Notes under the pieces: model-generated
Databases searched by the model: none
What the model was told of the DNA's origin: nothing
Seen by the model: only the letters and a program-made list of their open reading frames with translations
Source of the DNA: Azolla caroliniana
Taxonomy: Eukaryota; Polypodiophyta
DNA: 64,000 nucleotides
Assembly: GCA_043228905.1 (NCBI GenBank)
Contig: JBHGNT010000035.1
Location: 62,001-126,000 of the forward strand
Reading direction: 5' to 3'
In this document: positions 1 through 14,900 of the stretch, in pieces
Position numbering within the stretch: position 1 is the first letter of the stretch
Layout of the letters: every line of letters starts with the position of its first letter
Position numbers and translations under genes: made by a program

Positions 1-1718
1 GTGTTGTTAGCTTCGATTCGCATGTTTGAACACAAAAATCCGATATGACACGAGCCAGGTATGAACATTTTAATTTACCTAATAGCTCTTCTCAACTCAC
101 TCCTCATATTTTGTAATTTCGTCATGTCTCTCGACCTGAGTTTCAAAATCCTGATTTTTTAATTCTATATCATAGCTAGCGTTGTTAGCTTCGATTCGCA
201 TATTTGAACACATAAATCCGATATCACACGAGCCAGGTATGAACATTTTAATTTACTCAAGGGCTCCCTCAACTCCCTCAAGTTTGCTATTTTCGTCATG
301 TCTCTCGACCCGAGTTTCAAAATCTTGAACACATCATAGCTAGCGTTGTTAGCTTCGATTCGCATATTTGAACACAAAAATCCGATATCACACTCGCCAG
401 GTATGAATATTTTAATTTACCTACTCGCTCTTCTCAACTCACTCCTCAAATTTGGTAATTTCGTCATGTCTCTCGACCTGAGTTTCAAAATCTTGATTTT
501 TTAATTCCATATCAAAACTAGCGTTGTTAGCTTCGATTCGCAGGTTTGAACACAAAAATCCGATATCACACGAGCCAGGTATGAACATTTTAATTTACTC
601 AAGGGCTCCTCTCAACCCCCTCCTCAAGTTTGCTAATTTCTTCATATCTCTCGACCTATGTTTAAAATCTTGAGTTTTTAAATCCACATAATAGCTAGCG
701 TTGTTAGCTTCGATTCGCATATTTGAACACAAAAATCCGATATCACACGAGCCAGGTATGGACATTTTCGTTTACTCAAGGGCTCCTCTCAACTCCCTCC
801 TCGAATTTGGTAATTTCGTCATGTCTCTCGACCTGAGTTTCAAAATCTTGATTTTTTAATTCCATATCATAGCTAGCATTGTTACCTTCGATTCGCATGT
901 TTGAACACAAAACTCCGATATTACACGAGCCAGGTATGGACATTTTAATTTACTCAAGGGCTCCTCTCAACCCCCTCCTCAAGTTTGCTAATTTCTTCAT
1001 ATCGCTCGACCTGAGTTTCAAAATCTTGATTTTTCAATTCCATATCATAGCTAGCGTTGTTAGCTTCGATTCGCATGTTTGAACACGAAAATCCGATATC
1101 ATACGAGCTAGGTACGAATATTTTAATTTACTCAAGGGCTCCTCTCAACTCCCTCCACAAGTTTGCTAATTTCGTCATGCCTCTCGACCTGAGTTTCAAA
1201 ATCTTGATTTTTTAATTCCATATCATAGCTTGCGTTGTTAGCTTCGATTCGCATGTCTGAACACAAAAATCCGATATCATACGAGCCAGGTATGAACATT
1301 TTAATTTACCTACTAGCTCTTCTCAACTCACTCCTCGAATTTAGTAATTTCGTCATGTCTCTCGACCTGAGTTTCAAAATTTTGATTTTTTAATTCCATA
1401 TCAAAACTAGCGTTGTTAGCTTCGATTCGCATGTTTGAACATAAGGGCTCCTCTCAACTCCCTCCTCAAGTTTGCTATTTTCGTCATGTCTCTCGACCTG
1501 AGTTTCAAAATCTTGATTTTTTAATTCCATATCATAGCTAGCGTTGTTAGATTCGATTCGCATGTTTGAACACAAAAATCCGATATCACACGAGCCAGGT
1601 AGGAACATTTTAATTTACTGAAGGGCTCCTCTCAACTCCCTCCTCAAGTTTGCTATTTTCGTCATGTCTCTCGAACTGAGTTTCAAAATCTTGATTTTGT
1701 AATTCCATATCATAGCTA
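1..1718 (+). repeat. 10-monomer higher-order unit, copy 1 (1718 bp)
   Basis: This block of ten monomers is repeated immediately downstream with an offset of 1718 bp (165 matches 1883 and 879 matches 2597). Ten times 178 is 1780; the shortfall is explained by two internal deletions, 14 bp in the monomer at about 181-344 and about 47 bp at 1437-1442, where most of the gatatcac to tttactc part is missing. The last monomers (about 1440-1718) reappear at about 9432-9710. Confidence 0.75.
3..180 (+). repeat. Representative 178-bp satellite monomer
   Basis: One complete monomer, phased at gttgttagc. It contains, in order, a conserved block around cgattcgcatgtttgaacac, an EcoRV-like gatatgac/gatatcac segment, an A/T block aacattttaattta, a pyrimidine-rich tcaactcactcctc segment, catgtctctcgacctgag, and a T/A-rich end tgattttttaatt. 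Phase is arbitrary. The spaced A/T tracts could favour curved or nucleosome-positioned DNA, which is inference only. Confidence 0.9.
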
Positions 1719-2955
1719 GCGTTGTTAGCTTCGATTCGCATGTTTGAACACAAAAATCCGATATGACACGAGCCAGGTATGAACATTTTAATTTACCTAA
1801 TAGCTCTTCTCAACTCACTCCTCATATTTTGTAATTTCGTCATGTCTCTCGACCTGAGTTTCAAAATCCTGATTTTTTAATTCTATATCATAGCTAGCGT
1901 TGTTAGCTTCGATTCGCATATTTGAACACATAAATCCGATATCACACGAGCCAGGTATGAACATTTTAATTTACTCAAGGGCTCCCTCAACTCCCTCAAG
2001 TTTGCTATTTTCGTCATGTCTCTCGACCCGAGTTTCAAAATCTTGAACACATCATAGCTAGCGTTGTTAGCTTCGATTCGCATATTTGAACACAAAAATC
2101 CGATATCACACTCGCCAGGTATGAATATTTTAATTTACCTACTCGCTCTTCTCAACTCACTCCTCAAATTTGGTAATTTCGTCATGTCTCTCGACCTGAG
2201 TTTCAAAATCTTGATTTTTTAATTCCATATCAAAACTAGCGTTGTTAGCTTCGATTCGCAGGTTTGAACACAAAAATCCGATATCACACGAGCCAGGTAT
2301 GAACATTTTAATTTACTCAAGGGCTCCTCTCAACCCGCTCCTCAAGTTTGCTAATTTCTTCATATCTCTCGACCTATGTTTAAAATCTTGAGTTTTTAAA
2401 TCCACATAATAGCTAGCGTTGTTAGCTTCGATTCGCATATTTGAACACAAAAATCCGATATCACACGAGCCAGGTATGGACATTTTCGTTTACTCAAGGG
2501 CTCCTCTCAACTCCCTCCTCGAATTTGGTAATTTCGTCATGTCTCTCGACCTGAGTTTCAAAATCTTGATTTTTTAATTCCATATCATAGCTAGCATTGT
2601 TACCTTCGATTCGCATGTTTGAACACAAAACTCCGATATTACACGAGCCAGGTATGGACATTTTAATTTACTCAAGGGCTCCTCTCAACCCCCTCCTCAA
2701 GTTTGCTAATTTCTTCATATCGCTCGACCTGAGTTTCAAAATCTTGATTTTTCAATTCCATATCATAGCTAGCGTTGTTAGCTTCCATTCGCATGTTTGA
2801 ACACGAAAATCCGATATCATACGAGCTAGGTACGAATATTTTAATTTACTCAAGGGCTCCTCTCAACTCCCTCCACAAGTTTGCTAATTTCGTCATGCCT
2901 CTCGACCTGAGTTTCAAAATCTTGATTTTTTAATTCCATATCATAGCTTGCGTTG
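1719..2955 (+). repeat. 10-monomer higher-order unit, truncated copy 2
   Basis: Nearly identical to 1-1237 (for example tccattcgca replaces tcgattcgca near 2785). It lacks the last three monomers of copy 1 and passes directly into the 8-mer higher-order block at about 2955. Confidence 0.7.
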
Positions 2956-5900
2956 TTAGCTTCGATTCGCATATTTGAACACATAAATCCGATATCACAC
3001 GAGCCAGGTAGGAACATTTTAATTTACTCTAGGGGTCCTCACAACTCCCTCTTCAAGTTTGCTAATTCCGTCATGTCTCTCGATGTGAGTTTCAAAATCT
3101 TGATTTTTTAATTCCATATCATAGCTAGCGTTGTTAGATTCGATTCGCATGTTTGAACACAAAAATCCGATTTCACACGAGCCAGGTATGGACATTTTAG
3201 TTTACTCAAGGGCTCCTCTCAACTCCCTCCACAAGTTTGCTAATTTCTTCATATATGTCGACCTGAGTTTCAAAATCATGAGTTTTTAAATCCACATCAT
3301 AGCTAGCGTTATTAGCTTCGATTCGCATGTTTGAATACAAAAATCCGATATCACACTCGCCAGGTATGAATATTTAAATTTACCTACCTACTCTTCTCAA
3401 CTCCCTCCTCGAATTTGGTAATTTCGTCATGTCTCTCGACCCTAGTTTGAAAATCTTAATTTTTTAATTCCTTATCATAGCTAGCGTTGTTAGCTTTGAT
3501 TCGCATGTTTGAACACATAAATCCGATATGACACTCGCTAGGTATGAACATTTAAATTTACCTACTAGCTCTTCTCAACTCACTCCTCAAATTTGGTAAT
3601 TTCCTCATGTCTCTCGACCTGAGTTTCAAAATCTTGATTTTTTAATTCCATATCATAGGTACCGTTGTTAGCTTCGATTCGCATGTTTGAATACAAAAAT
3701 CCGATATCACACGAGCCAGGTATGGACATTTTCGTTTACTCAAGGGCTCCTCTGAACTCCCTCCTCATGTTTGCTAATTTCGTCATGTCTCTCGACCTGA
3801 GTTTCAAAATCTTGATTTTTTAATTCCATATCATAGCTAGCGTTGTTAGCTTCGATTCGCATGTCTGAACACAAAAATCCGATATCACACGAGCGAGGTA
3901 TGAACATTTTAATTTACCTACTAGCTCTTCTCAACTCACTCCTCGAATTTAGTAATTTCGTCATGTCTCTCGACCTGAGTTTCAAAATCTTGATTTTTTA
4001 ATTCCATATCAAAACTAGCGTTGTTAGCTTCGATTCGCATGTTTGAACACAAAAATCCGATATCACACGAGCCAGTTATGAACATTTTAATTTACTCAAG
4101 GGCTCCTCTCAACTCCCTCCTCAAGTTTGCTAATTTCTTCATATCTCTCGACCTAAGTTTAAAATCTTGAGTTTTTAAATCCACATCATAGCTAGCGTTG
4201 TTAGCTTCGATTCGCATATTTGAACACAAAAATCCGATATCACACTCGCCAGGTATGAATATTTTAATTTACCTACTAGCTCTTCTCAACTCACTCCTCA
4301 AATTTGGTAATTTCGTCATGTCTCTCGACCTGAGTTTCAAAATCTTGATTTTTTAACTCCATATCATTGCTAGCGTTGTTAGATTCGATTCACATGTTTG
4401 AACACAAAAATCCGATATCACACGAGCCAGGTAGGAACATTTTAATTTACTCTAGGGGTCCTCACAACTCCCTCTTCAAGTTTGCTAATTTCGTCATGTC
4501 TCTCGATGTGAGTTTCAAAATCTTGATTTTTTAATTCCATATCATAGCTAGCGTTGTTAGATTCGATTCGCATGTTTGAACACAAAAATCCGATTTCACA
4601 CGAGCCAGGTATGGACATTTTAGTTTACTCAAGGGCTCCTCTCAACTCCCTCCTCAAGTTTGTTAATTTATTCATATCTCTCGACCTGAGTTTCAAAATT
4701 ATGAGTTTTTAAATCCACATCATAGCTAGCGTTATTAGCTTCGATTCGCATGTTTGAATACAAAAATCCGATATCACACTCGCCAGGTATGAATATTTAA
4801 ATTTACCTACCTACTCTTCTCAACTCCCTCCTCAAATTTGGTAATTTTGTCATGTCTCTCGACCCTAGTTTGAAAATTATTGATTTTTTAATTCCTTATC
4901 ATAGCTAGCGTTGTTAGCTTTGATTCGCATGTTTGAACACATAAATCCGATATGACACTCGCTAGGTATGAACATTTAAATTTACCTACTAGCTCTTCTC
5001 AACTCACTCCTCAAATTTGGTAATTTCCTCATATCTCTCGACCTGAGTTTCAAAATCTTGATTTTTTAATTCCATATCATAGGTACCGTTGTTAGCTTCG
5101 ATTCACATGTTTGAATACAAAAATCCGATACCACACGAGCCAGGTATGGACATTTTGGTTTACTCAAGGGCTCCTCTGAACTCCCTCCTCATGTTTGCTA
5201 ATTTCGTCATGTCTCTCGACCTGAGTTTCAAAATCTTGATTTTTTAATTCCATATCATAGCTAGCGTTGTTAGCTTCGATTCGCATGTCTGAACACAAAA
5301 ATCCGATATCACACGAGCCAGGTATGAACATTTTAATTTACCTACTAGCTCTTCTCAACTCACTCCTCGAATTTAGTAATTTCGTCATGTCTCTCGACCT
5401 GAGTTTCAAAATCTTGATTTTTTAATTCCATATCAAAACTAGCGTTGTTAGCTTCGATTCGCATGTTTGAACACAAAAATCCGATATCACACGAGCCAGG
5501 TATGAACATTTTAATTTACTCAAGGGCTCCTCTCAACTCCCTCCTCAAGTTTGCTAATTTCTTCATATCTCTCGACCTAAGTTTAAAATCTTGAGTTTTT
5601 AAATCCACATCATAGCTAGCGTTGTTAGCTTCGATTCGCATATTTGAACACAAAAATCCGATATCACACTCGCCAGGTATGAATATTTTAATTTACCTAC
5701 TAGCTCTTCTCAACTCACTCCTCAAATTTGGTAATTTCGTCATGTCTCTCGACCTGAGTTTCAAAATCTTGATTTTTTAACTCCATATCACTGCTAGCAT
5801 TGTTACCTTCGATTCGCATGTTTGAACACAAAAATCCGATATCACACGAGCCAGGTAGGAACATTTTAATTTACTCTAGGGGTCCTCACAACTCCCTCTT

Positions 5901-7905
5901 CAAGTTTGCTAATTCCGTCATGTCTCTCGATGTGAGTTTCAAAATCTTGATTTTTTAATTCCATATCATAGCTAGCGTTGTTAGATTCGATTCGCATGTT
6001 TGAACACAAAAATCCGATTTCACACGAGCCAGGTATGGACATTTTAGTTTACTCAAGGGCTCCTCTCAACTCCCTCCTCAAGTTTGTTAATTTCTTCATA
6101 TCTCTCGACCTGAGTTTCAAAATCATGAGTTTTTAAATCCACATCATAGCTAGCGTTATTAGCTTCGATTCGCATGTTTGAATACAAAAATCCGATATCA
6201 CACTCGCCAGGTATGAATATTTAAATTTACCTACCTACTCTTCTCAACTCCCTCCTCAAATTTGGTAATTTTGTCATGTCTCTCGACCCTAGTTTGAAAA
6301 TCTTGATTTTTTAATTCCTTATCATAGCTAGCGTTGTTAGCTTTGATTCGCATGTTTGAACACATAAATCCGATATGACACTCGCTAGGTATGAACATTT
6401 AAATTTACCTACTAGCTCTTCTCAACTCACTCCTCAAATTTGGTAATTTCCTCATGTCTCTCGACCTGAGTTTCAAAATCTTGATTTTTTAATTCCATAT
6501 CATAGGTACCGTTGTTAGCTTCGATTCGCATGTTTGAATACAAAAATACGATACCACACGAGCCAGGTATGGACATTTTGGTTTACTCAAGGGCTCCTCT
6601 GAACTCCCTCCTCATGTTTGCTAATTTCGTCATGTCTCTCGACCTGAGTTTCAAAATCTTGATTTTTTAATTCCATATCATAGCTAGCGTTGTTAGCTTC
6701 GATTCGCATGTCTGAACACAAAAATCCGATATCACACGAGCCAGGTATGAACATTTTAATTTACCTACTAGCTCTTCTCAACTCACTCCTCGAATTTAGT
6801 AATTTCGTCATGTCTCTCGACCTGAGTTTCAAAATCTTGATTTTTTAATTCCATATCAAAACTAGCGTTGTTAGCTTCGATTCGCATGTTTGAACACAAA
6901 AATCCGATATCACACGAGCCAGGTATGAACATTTTAATTTACTCAAGGGCTCCTCTTAACTCCCTCCTCAAGTTTGCTAATTTCTTCATATCTCTCGACC
7001 TAAGTTTAAAATCTTGAGTTTTTAAATCCACATCATAGCTAGCGTTGTTAGCTTCGATTCGCATATTTGAACACAAAAATCCGATATCACACTCGCCAGG
7101 TATGAATATTTTAATTTACCTACTAGCTCTTCTCAACTCACTCCTCAAATTTGGTAATTTCGTCATGTCTCTCGACCTGAGTTTCAAAATCTTGATTTTT
7201 TAACTCCATATCATTGCTAGCGTTGTTAGATTCGATTCACATGTTTGAACACAAAAATCCGATATCACACGAGCCAGGTAGGAACATTTTAATTTACTCT
7301 AGGGGTCCTCACAACTCCCTCTTCAAGTTTGCTAATTTCGTCATGTCTCTCGATGTGAGTTTCAAAATCTTGATTTTTTAATTCCATATCATAGCTAGCG
7401 TTGTTAGATTCGATTCGCATGTTTGAACACAAAAATCCGATTTCACACGAGCCAGGTATGGACATTTTGTTTACTCAAGGGCTCCTCTCAACTCCCTCCT
7501 CAAGTTTGTTAATTTCTTCATATCTCTCGACCTGAGTTTCAAAATCATGAGTTTTTAAATCCACATCATAGCTAGCGTTCTTAGCTTCGATTCGCATGTT
7601 TGAATACAAAAATCCGATATCACACTCGCCAGGTATGAACATTTAAATTTACCTACCTACTCTTCTCAACTCCCTCCTCAAATTTGGTAATTTCGTTATG
7701 TCTCTCGACCTAATTTCTCAAATCTTGATTTTTTAAATCCTTATCATAGCTAGCGTTGTTATCTTCGATTCGCATGTTTGAACACATAAATCCGATATGA
7801 CACTCGCCAGGTATGAACATTTAAATTTACCTACTAGCTCTTCTCAACTCACTCCTCAAATTTGGTAATTTCCTCATGTCTCTCGACCTGAGTTTCAAAA
7901 TCTTG
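2956..7905 (+). repeat. 8-mer higher-order repeat (1424 bp), about 3.5 copies
   Basis: The unusual phrase aggggtcctc recurs at 3031, 4454, 5878 and 7301, and gaccctagtttg at 3438, 4861 and 6285, so the period is 1423-1424 bp, or eight monomers. Each monomer in the unit is recognisable by private variants (tttgaatacaaa, cacataaatccgatatgacac, gcatgtctgaac, cataggtaccg), and copies of the unit differ by only a few substitutions. The last copy diverges after about 7700 (ctaatttctc). Confidence 0.85.
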
Positions 7906-9710
7906 ACTTTTTAATTCAATATCATAGCTAGCGTTGTTAGATTCGATTCGCATATTTGAACACAAAAATCCGATATCACACAAGCCAGGTAGGAACATTT
8001 TAATTTACTCAAGGGCTCCTCTCAACTCCCTCCTCAAGTTTGCTATTTTCGTCATGTCTCTCGACCTGAGTTTCAAAATCTTTATTTTTTAATTCCATAT
8101 CATAGATAGCGTTGTTAGATTTAATTCACATGTTTGAACACAAAAATCCGATATCACACGAGCCAGATAGGAACATTTTAATTTACTCAAGGGCTCCTCT
8201 CAACTCACTCCTCGAATTTAGTAATTTCGTCATGTCTCTCGACCTGAGTTTCAAAATCTTGAATTTTCAATTCCATATCATAGCTAGCGTTGTTAGCTTC
8301 GATTCGCATATTTGAACACAAAAATCTGATATCATACGAGCCAGGTACGAACATTTTAATTTACTCAACGGCTCCTCTCAACTCCCTCCTCAAGTTTGCT
8401 ATTTTCGTCATGCCTCTTGACCTGAGTTTCAAAATCTTGATTTTTTAATTCCATATTATAGCTTGCGTTGTTAGCTTCGATTCGCATGTCTGAACACAAA
8501 AATCCGATATCACACGAGCCAGGTATGAGCATTTTAATTTACCTACTAGCTCTTCTCAACTCCTTCCTCGAATTTGGTAATTTCGTCATGTCTCTGGACC
8601 TGAGTTTCAAAATCTTGATTTTTTAATTCCATATCAAAACTAGCGTTGTTAGCTTCGATTCGCATGTTTGAACACAAAAATCCGATATCACACGAGCCAG
8701 GTAAGAACATTTTAATTTACTCAAGGGCTCCTCTCAACACCCTCCTCAAGTTTGCTAATTTCTTCATATCTCTCGACCTGAGTTTCAAAATCTTGATTTT
8801 TTAATTCGATATCATAGCTAGTGTTGTTAGCTTCGATTCGCATGTTTGAACACAAAAATCCGATATCACACGAGCCAGGTATGAACAATTTAATTTACCT
8901 ACTAGCTCTTCTCAACTCACTCCTCAAATTTGGTAATTTCGTCATGTCTCTCGACCTGAGTTTCAAAATCTTGATTTTTTAATTCCATATCATAGCTAGC
9001 GTTTTAAGCTTCGATTCGTATGTTTGAACACAAAAATCCGATATCACACGAGCCAGTTATGAACATTTTAATTTACTCAAGGGCTCCTCTCAACTCCCTC
9101 CTCAAGTTTGCTAATTTCTTGATATCTCTCGACCTGAGTTTAAAAATCTTGATTTTTTAAATCCACATCATAGCTACCGCTGTTAGCTTCGATTCGCATG
9201 TTTGAACACATAAATTCGATATGACACGAGCCACGTATGAACATTTTAATTTACCTACTAGCTCTTCTCAACTCACTCCTCAAATTTGGTAATTTCGTCA
9301 TGTCTCACGACCTGCGTTTCAAAATCTTGACTTTTTAATTCCATATCATAGCTAGCGTTGTTAGATTCGAATGGCATATTTGAACACAAAAATCCGATAT
9401 CACACGAGCCAGGTAGGAACATTTTAATTTACTCAAGGGCTCCTCTCAACTCCCTCCTCAAGTTTGCTATTTTCGTCATGTCTCTCGACCTGAGTTTCAA
9501 AATCTTGATTTTTTAATTCCATATCATAGCTAGCGTTGTTAGATTCGATTCGCATGTTTGAACACAAAAATCCGATATCACACGAGCCAGGTAGGAACAT
9601 TTTAATTTACTGAAGGGCTCCTCTCAACTCCCTCCTCAAGTTTGCTATTTTCGTCATGTCTCTCGAACTGAGTTTCAAAATCTTGATTTTGTAATTCCAT
9701 ATCATAGCTA
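7906..9710 (+). repeat. Satellite segment with a counterpart 11,001 bp downstream
   Basis: Monomers here lack the 8-mer pattern. The stretch to about 9290 matches 18907-20291 at a constant offset of 11,001 bp (8460 with 19461, 9001 with 20002, 9176 with 20177). Its end, about 9432-9710, matches 1440-1718 at an offset of 7992 bp. Confidence 0.7.
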
Positions 9711-9879
9711 GCGTTGTTAGCTTCGATTCGCATGTTTGAACACAAAAATCCGATATGACACGAGCCAGGTATGAACATTTTAATTTACCTAATAGCTCTT
9801 CTCAACTCACTCCTCATATTTTGTAATTTCGTCATGTCTCTCGACCTGAGTTTCAAAATCCTGATTTTTTAATTCTATA

Positions 9880-11990
9880 TCATAGCTAGCGTTGTTAGCT
9901 TCGATTCGCATATTTGAACACATAAATCCGATATCACACGAGCCAGGTATGAACATTTTAATTTACTCAAGGGCTCCCTCAACTCCCTCAAGTTTGCTAT
10001 TTTCGTCATGTCTCTCGACCCGAGTTTCAAAATCTTGAACACATCATAGCTAGCGTTGTTAGCTTCGATTCGCATATTTGAACACAAAAATCCGATATCA
10101 CACTCGCCAGGTATGAATATTTTAATTTACCTACTCGCTCTTCTCAACTCACTCCTCAAATTTGGTAATTTCGTCATGTCTCTCGACCTGAGTTTCAAAA
10201 TCTTGATTTTTTAATTCCATATCAAAACTAGCGTTGTTAGCTTCGATTCGCAGGTTTGAACACAAAAATCCGATATCACACGAGCCAGGTATGAACATTT
10301 TAATTTACTCAAGGGCTCCTCTCAACCCCCTCCTCAAGTTTGCTAATTTCTTCATATCTCTCGACCTATGTTTAAAATCTTGAGTTTTTAAATCCACATA
10401 ATAGCTAGCGTTGTTAGCTTCGATTCGCATATTTGAACACAAAAATCCGATATCACACGAGCCAGGTATGGACATTTTCGTTTACTCAAGGGCTCCTCTC
10501 AACTCCCTCCTCGAATTTGGTAATTTCGTCATGTCTCTCGACCTGAGTTTCAAAATCTTGATTTTTTAATTCCATATCATAGCTAGCATTGTTACCTTCG
10601 ATTCGCATGTTTGAACACAAAACTCCGATATTACACGAGCCAGGTATGGACATTTTAATTTACTCAAGGGCTCCTCTCAACCCCCTCCTCAAGTTTGCTA
10701 ATTTCTTCATATCGCTCGACCTGAGTTTCAAAATCTTGATTTTTCAATTCCATATCATAGCTAGCGTTGTTAGCTTCGATTCGCATGTTTGAACACGAAA
10801 ATCCGATATCATACGAGCTAGGTACGAATATTTTAATTTACTCAAGGGCTCCTCTCAACTCCCTCCACAAGTTTGCTAATTTCGTCATGCCTCTCGACCT
10901 GAGTTTCAAAATCTTGATTTTTTAATTCCATATCATAGCTAGCGTTGTTAGCTTCGATTCGCATATTTGAACACATAAATCCGATATCACACGAGCCAGG
11001 TATGAACATTTTAATTTACTCAAGGGCTCCCTCAACTCCCTCAAGTTTGCTATTTTCGTCATGTCTCTCGACCCGAGTTTCAAAATCTTGAACACATCAT
11101 AGCTAGCGTTGTTAGCTTCGATTCGCATATTTGAACACAAAAATCCGATATCACACTCGCCAGGTATGAATATTTTAATTTACCTACTCGCTCTTCTCAA
11201 CTCACTCCTCAAATTTGGTAATTTCGTCATGTCTCTCGACCTGAGTTTCAAAATCTTGATTTTTTAATTCCATATCAAAACTAGCGTTGTTAGCTTCGAT
11301 TCGCAGGTTTGAACACAAAAATCCGATATCACACGAGCCAGGTATGAACATTTTAATTTACTCAAGGGCTCCTCTCAACCCCCTCCTCAAGTTTGCTAAT
11401 TTCTTCATATCTCTCGACCTATGTTTAAAATCTTGAGTTTTTAAATCCACATAATAGCTAGCGTTGTTAGCTTCGATTCGCATATTTGAACACAAAAATC
11501 CGATATCACACGAGCCAGGTATGGACATTTTCGTTTACTCAAGGGCTCCTCTCAACTCCCTCCTCGAATTTGGTAATTTCGTCATGTCTCTCGACCTGAG
11601 TTTCAAAATCTTGATTTTTTAATTCCATATCATAGCTAGCATTGTTACCTTCGATTCGCATGTTTGAACACAAAACTCCGATATTACACGAGCCAGGTAT
11701 GGACATTTTAATTTACTCAAGGGCTCCTCTCAACCCCCTCCTCAAGTTTGCTAATTTCTTCATATCGCTCGACCTGAGTTTCAAAATCTTGATTTTTCAA
11801 TTCCATATCATAGCTAGCGTTGTTAGCTTCGATTCGCATGTTTGAACACGAAAATCCGATATCATACGAGCTAGGTACGAATATTTTAATTTACTCAAGG
11901 GCTCCTCTCAACTCCCTCCACAAGTTTGCTAATTTCGTCATGCCTCTCGACCTGAGTTTCAAAATCTTGATTTTTTAATTCCATATCATA
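9880..11990 (+). repeat. Tandem 1053-bp duplication of the 10-mer unit's first part
   Basis: Sequence homologous to about 173-1230 occurs twice in a row, with an offset of 1053 bp (10589 matches 11642). The length is six monomers minus the 14-bp deletion carried by one of them. The joint near 10936 jumps from the last monomer of the first copy back to the variant with catatttgaacacataaat. Confidence 0.75.
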
Positions 11991-14900
11991 GCTTGCGTTG
12001 TTAGCTTCGATTCGCATGTCTGAACACAAAAATCCGATATCATACGAGCCAGGTATGAACATTTTAATTTACCTACTAGCTCTTCTCAACTCACTCCTCG
12101 AATTTAGTAATTTCGTCATGTCTCTCGACCTGAGTTTCAAAATTTTGATTTTTTAATTCCATATCAAAACTAGCGTTGTTAGCTTCGATTCGCATGTTTG
12201 AACACAAAAATACGATATCACACGAGCCAGGTATGAACATTTTTATTTACTCAAGGGCTCCTCTCAACTCCCTCCTCAAGTTTGCTAATTTCTTCATATC
12301 TCTCGACCTAAGTTTAAAATCTTGAGTTTTTAAATCCACATCATAGCTAGCGTTGTTAGCTTCGATTCGCATATTTGAACACAAAAATCCGATATCACAC
12401 TCGCCAGGTATGAATATTTTAATTTACCTACTAGCTCTTCTCAACTCACTCCTCAAATTTGGTAATTTCGTCATGTCTCTCGACCTGAGTTTCAAAATCT
12501 TGATTTTTTAACTCCATATCACTGCTAGCATTGTTACCTTCGATTCGCATGTTTGAACACAAAAATCCGATATCACACGAGCCAGGTAGGAACATTTTAA
12601 TTTACTCTAGGGGTCCTCACAACTCCCTCTTCAAGTTTGCTAATTCCGTCATGTCTCTCGATGTGAGTTTCAAAATCTTGATTTTTTAATTCCATATCAT
12701 AGCTAGCGTTGTTAGATTCGATTCGCATGTTTGAACACAAAAATCCGATTTCACACGAGCCAGGTATGGACATTTTAGTTTACTCAAGGGCTCCTCTCAA
12801 CTCCCTCCACAAGTTTGCTAATTTCTTCATATATGTCGACCTGAGTTTCAAAATCATGAGTTTTTAAATCCACATCATAGCTAGCGTTATTAGCTTCGAT
12901 TCGCATGTTTGAATACAAAAATCCGATATCACACTCGCCAGGTATGAATATTTAAATTTACCTACCTACTCTTCTCAACTCCCTCCTCGAATTTGGTAAT
13001 TTCGTCATGTCTCTCGACCCTAGTTTGAAAATCTTAATTTTTTAATTCCTTATCATAGCTAGCGTTGTTAGCTTTGATTCGCATGTTTGAACACATAAAT
13101 CCGATATGACACTCGCTAGGTATGAACATTTAAATTTACCTACTAGCTCTTCTCAACTCACTCCTCAAATTTGGTAATTTCCTCATGTCTCTCGACCTGA
13201 GTTTCAAAATCTTGATTTTTTAATTCCATATCATAGGTACCGTTGTTAGCTTCGATTCGCATGTTTGAATACAAAAATCCGATATCACACGAGCCAGGTA
13301 TGGACATTTTCGTTTACTCAAGGGCTCCTCTGAACTCCCTCCTCATGTTTGCTAATTTCGTCATGTCTCTCGACCTGAGTTTCAAAATCTTGATTTTTTA
13401 ATTCCATATCATAGCTAGCGTTGTTAGCTTCGATTCGCATGTCTGAACACAAAAATCCGATATCACACGAGCGAGGTATGAACATTTTAATTTACCTACT
13501 AGCTCTTCTCAACTCACTCCTCGAATTTAGTAATTTCGTCATGTCTCTCGACCTGAGTTTCAAAATCTTGATTTTTTAATTCCATATCATAGCTAGCGTT
13601 GTTAGCTTCGATTCGCATGTTTGAACACAAAAATCCGATATCACACGAGCCAGTTATGAACATTTTAATTTACTCAAGGGCTCCTCTCAACTCCCTCCTC
13701 AAGTTTGCTAATTTCTTCATATCTCTCGACCTAAGTTTAAAATCTTGAGTTTTTAAATCCACATCATAGCTAGCGTTGTTAGCTTCGATTCGCATATTTG
13801 AACACAAAAATCCGATATCACACTCGCCAGGTATGAATATTTTAATTTACCTACTAGCTCTTCTCAACTCACTCCTCAAATTTGGTAATTTCGTCATGTC
13901 TCTCGACCTGAGTTTCAAAATCTTGATTTTTTAACTCCATATCATTGCTAGCGTTGTTAGATTCGATTCACATGTTTGAACACAAAAATCCGATATCACA
14001 CGAGCCAGGTAGGAACATTTTAATTTACTCTAGGGGTCCTCACAACTCCCTCTTCAAGTTTGCTAATTTCGTCATGTCTCTCGATGTGAGTTTCAAAATC
14101 TTGATTTTTTAATTCCATATCATAGCTAGCGTTGTTAGATTCGATTCGCATGTTTGAACACAAAAATCCGATTTCACACGAGCCAGGTATGGACATTTTA
14201 GTTTACTCAAGGGCTCCTCTCAACTCCCTCCTCAAGTTTGTTAATTTATTCATATCTCTCGACCTGAGTTTCAAAATTATGAGTTTTTAAATCCACATCA
14301 TAGCTAGCGTTATTAGCTTCGATTCGCATGTTTGAATACAAAAATCCGATATCACACTCGCCAGGTATGAATATTTAAATTTACCTACCTACTCTTCTCA
14401 ACTCCCTCCTCAAATTTGGTAATTTTGTCATGTCTCTCGACCCTAGTTTGAAAATCTTGATTTTTTAATTCCTTATCATAGCTAGCGTTGTTAGCTTTGA
14501 TTCGCATGTTTGAACACATAAATCCGATATGACACTCGCTAGGTATGAACATTTAAATTTACCTACTAGCTCTTCTCAACTCACTCCTCAAATTTGGTAA
14601 TTTCCTCATATCTCTCGACCTGAGTTTCAAAATCTTGATTTTTTAATTCCATATCATAGGTACCGTTGTTAGCTTCGATTCACATGTTTGAATACAAAAA
14701 TCCGATACCACACGAGCCAGGTATGGACATTTTGGTTTACTCAAGGGCTCCTCTGAACTCCCTCCTCATGTTTGCTAATTCCGTCATGTCTCTCGACCTG
14801 AGTTTCAAAATCTTGATTTTTTAATTCCATATCATAGCTAGCGTTGTTAGCTTCGATTCGCATGTCTGAACACAAAAATCCGATATCACACGAGCCAGGT

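Noticed and set aside
1-600. CENP-B-box-like motif in the monomer
   Set aside because: I looked around cttcgattcgcatg for TTCG....A..CGGG; the CGGG half is absent, so the match fails.
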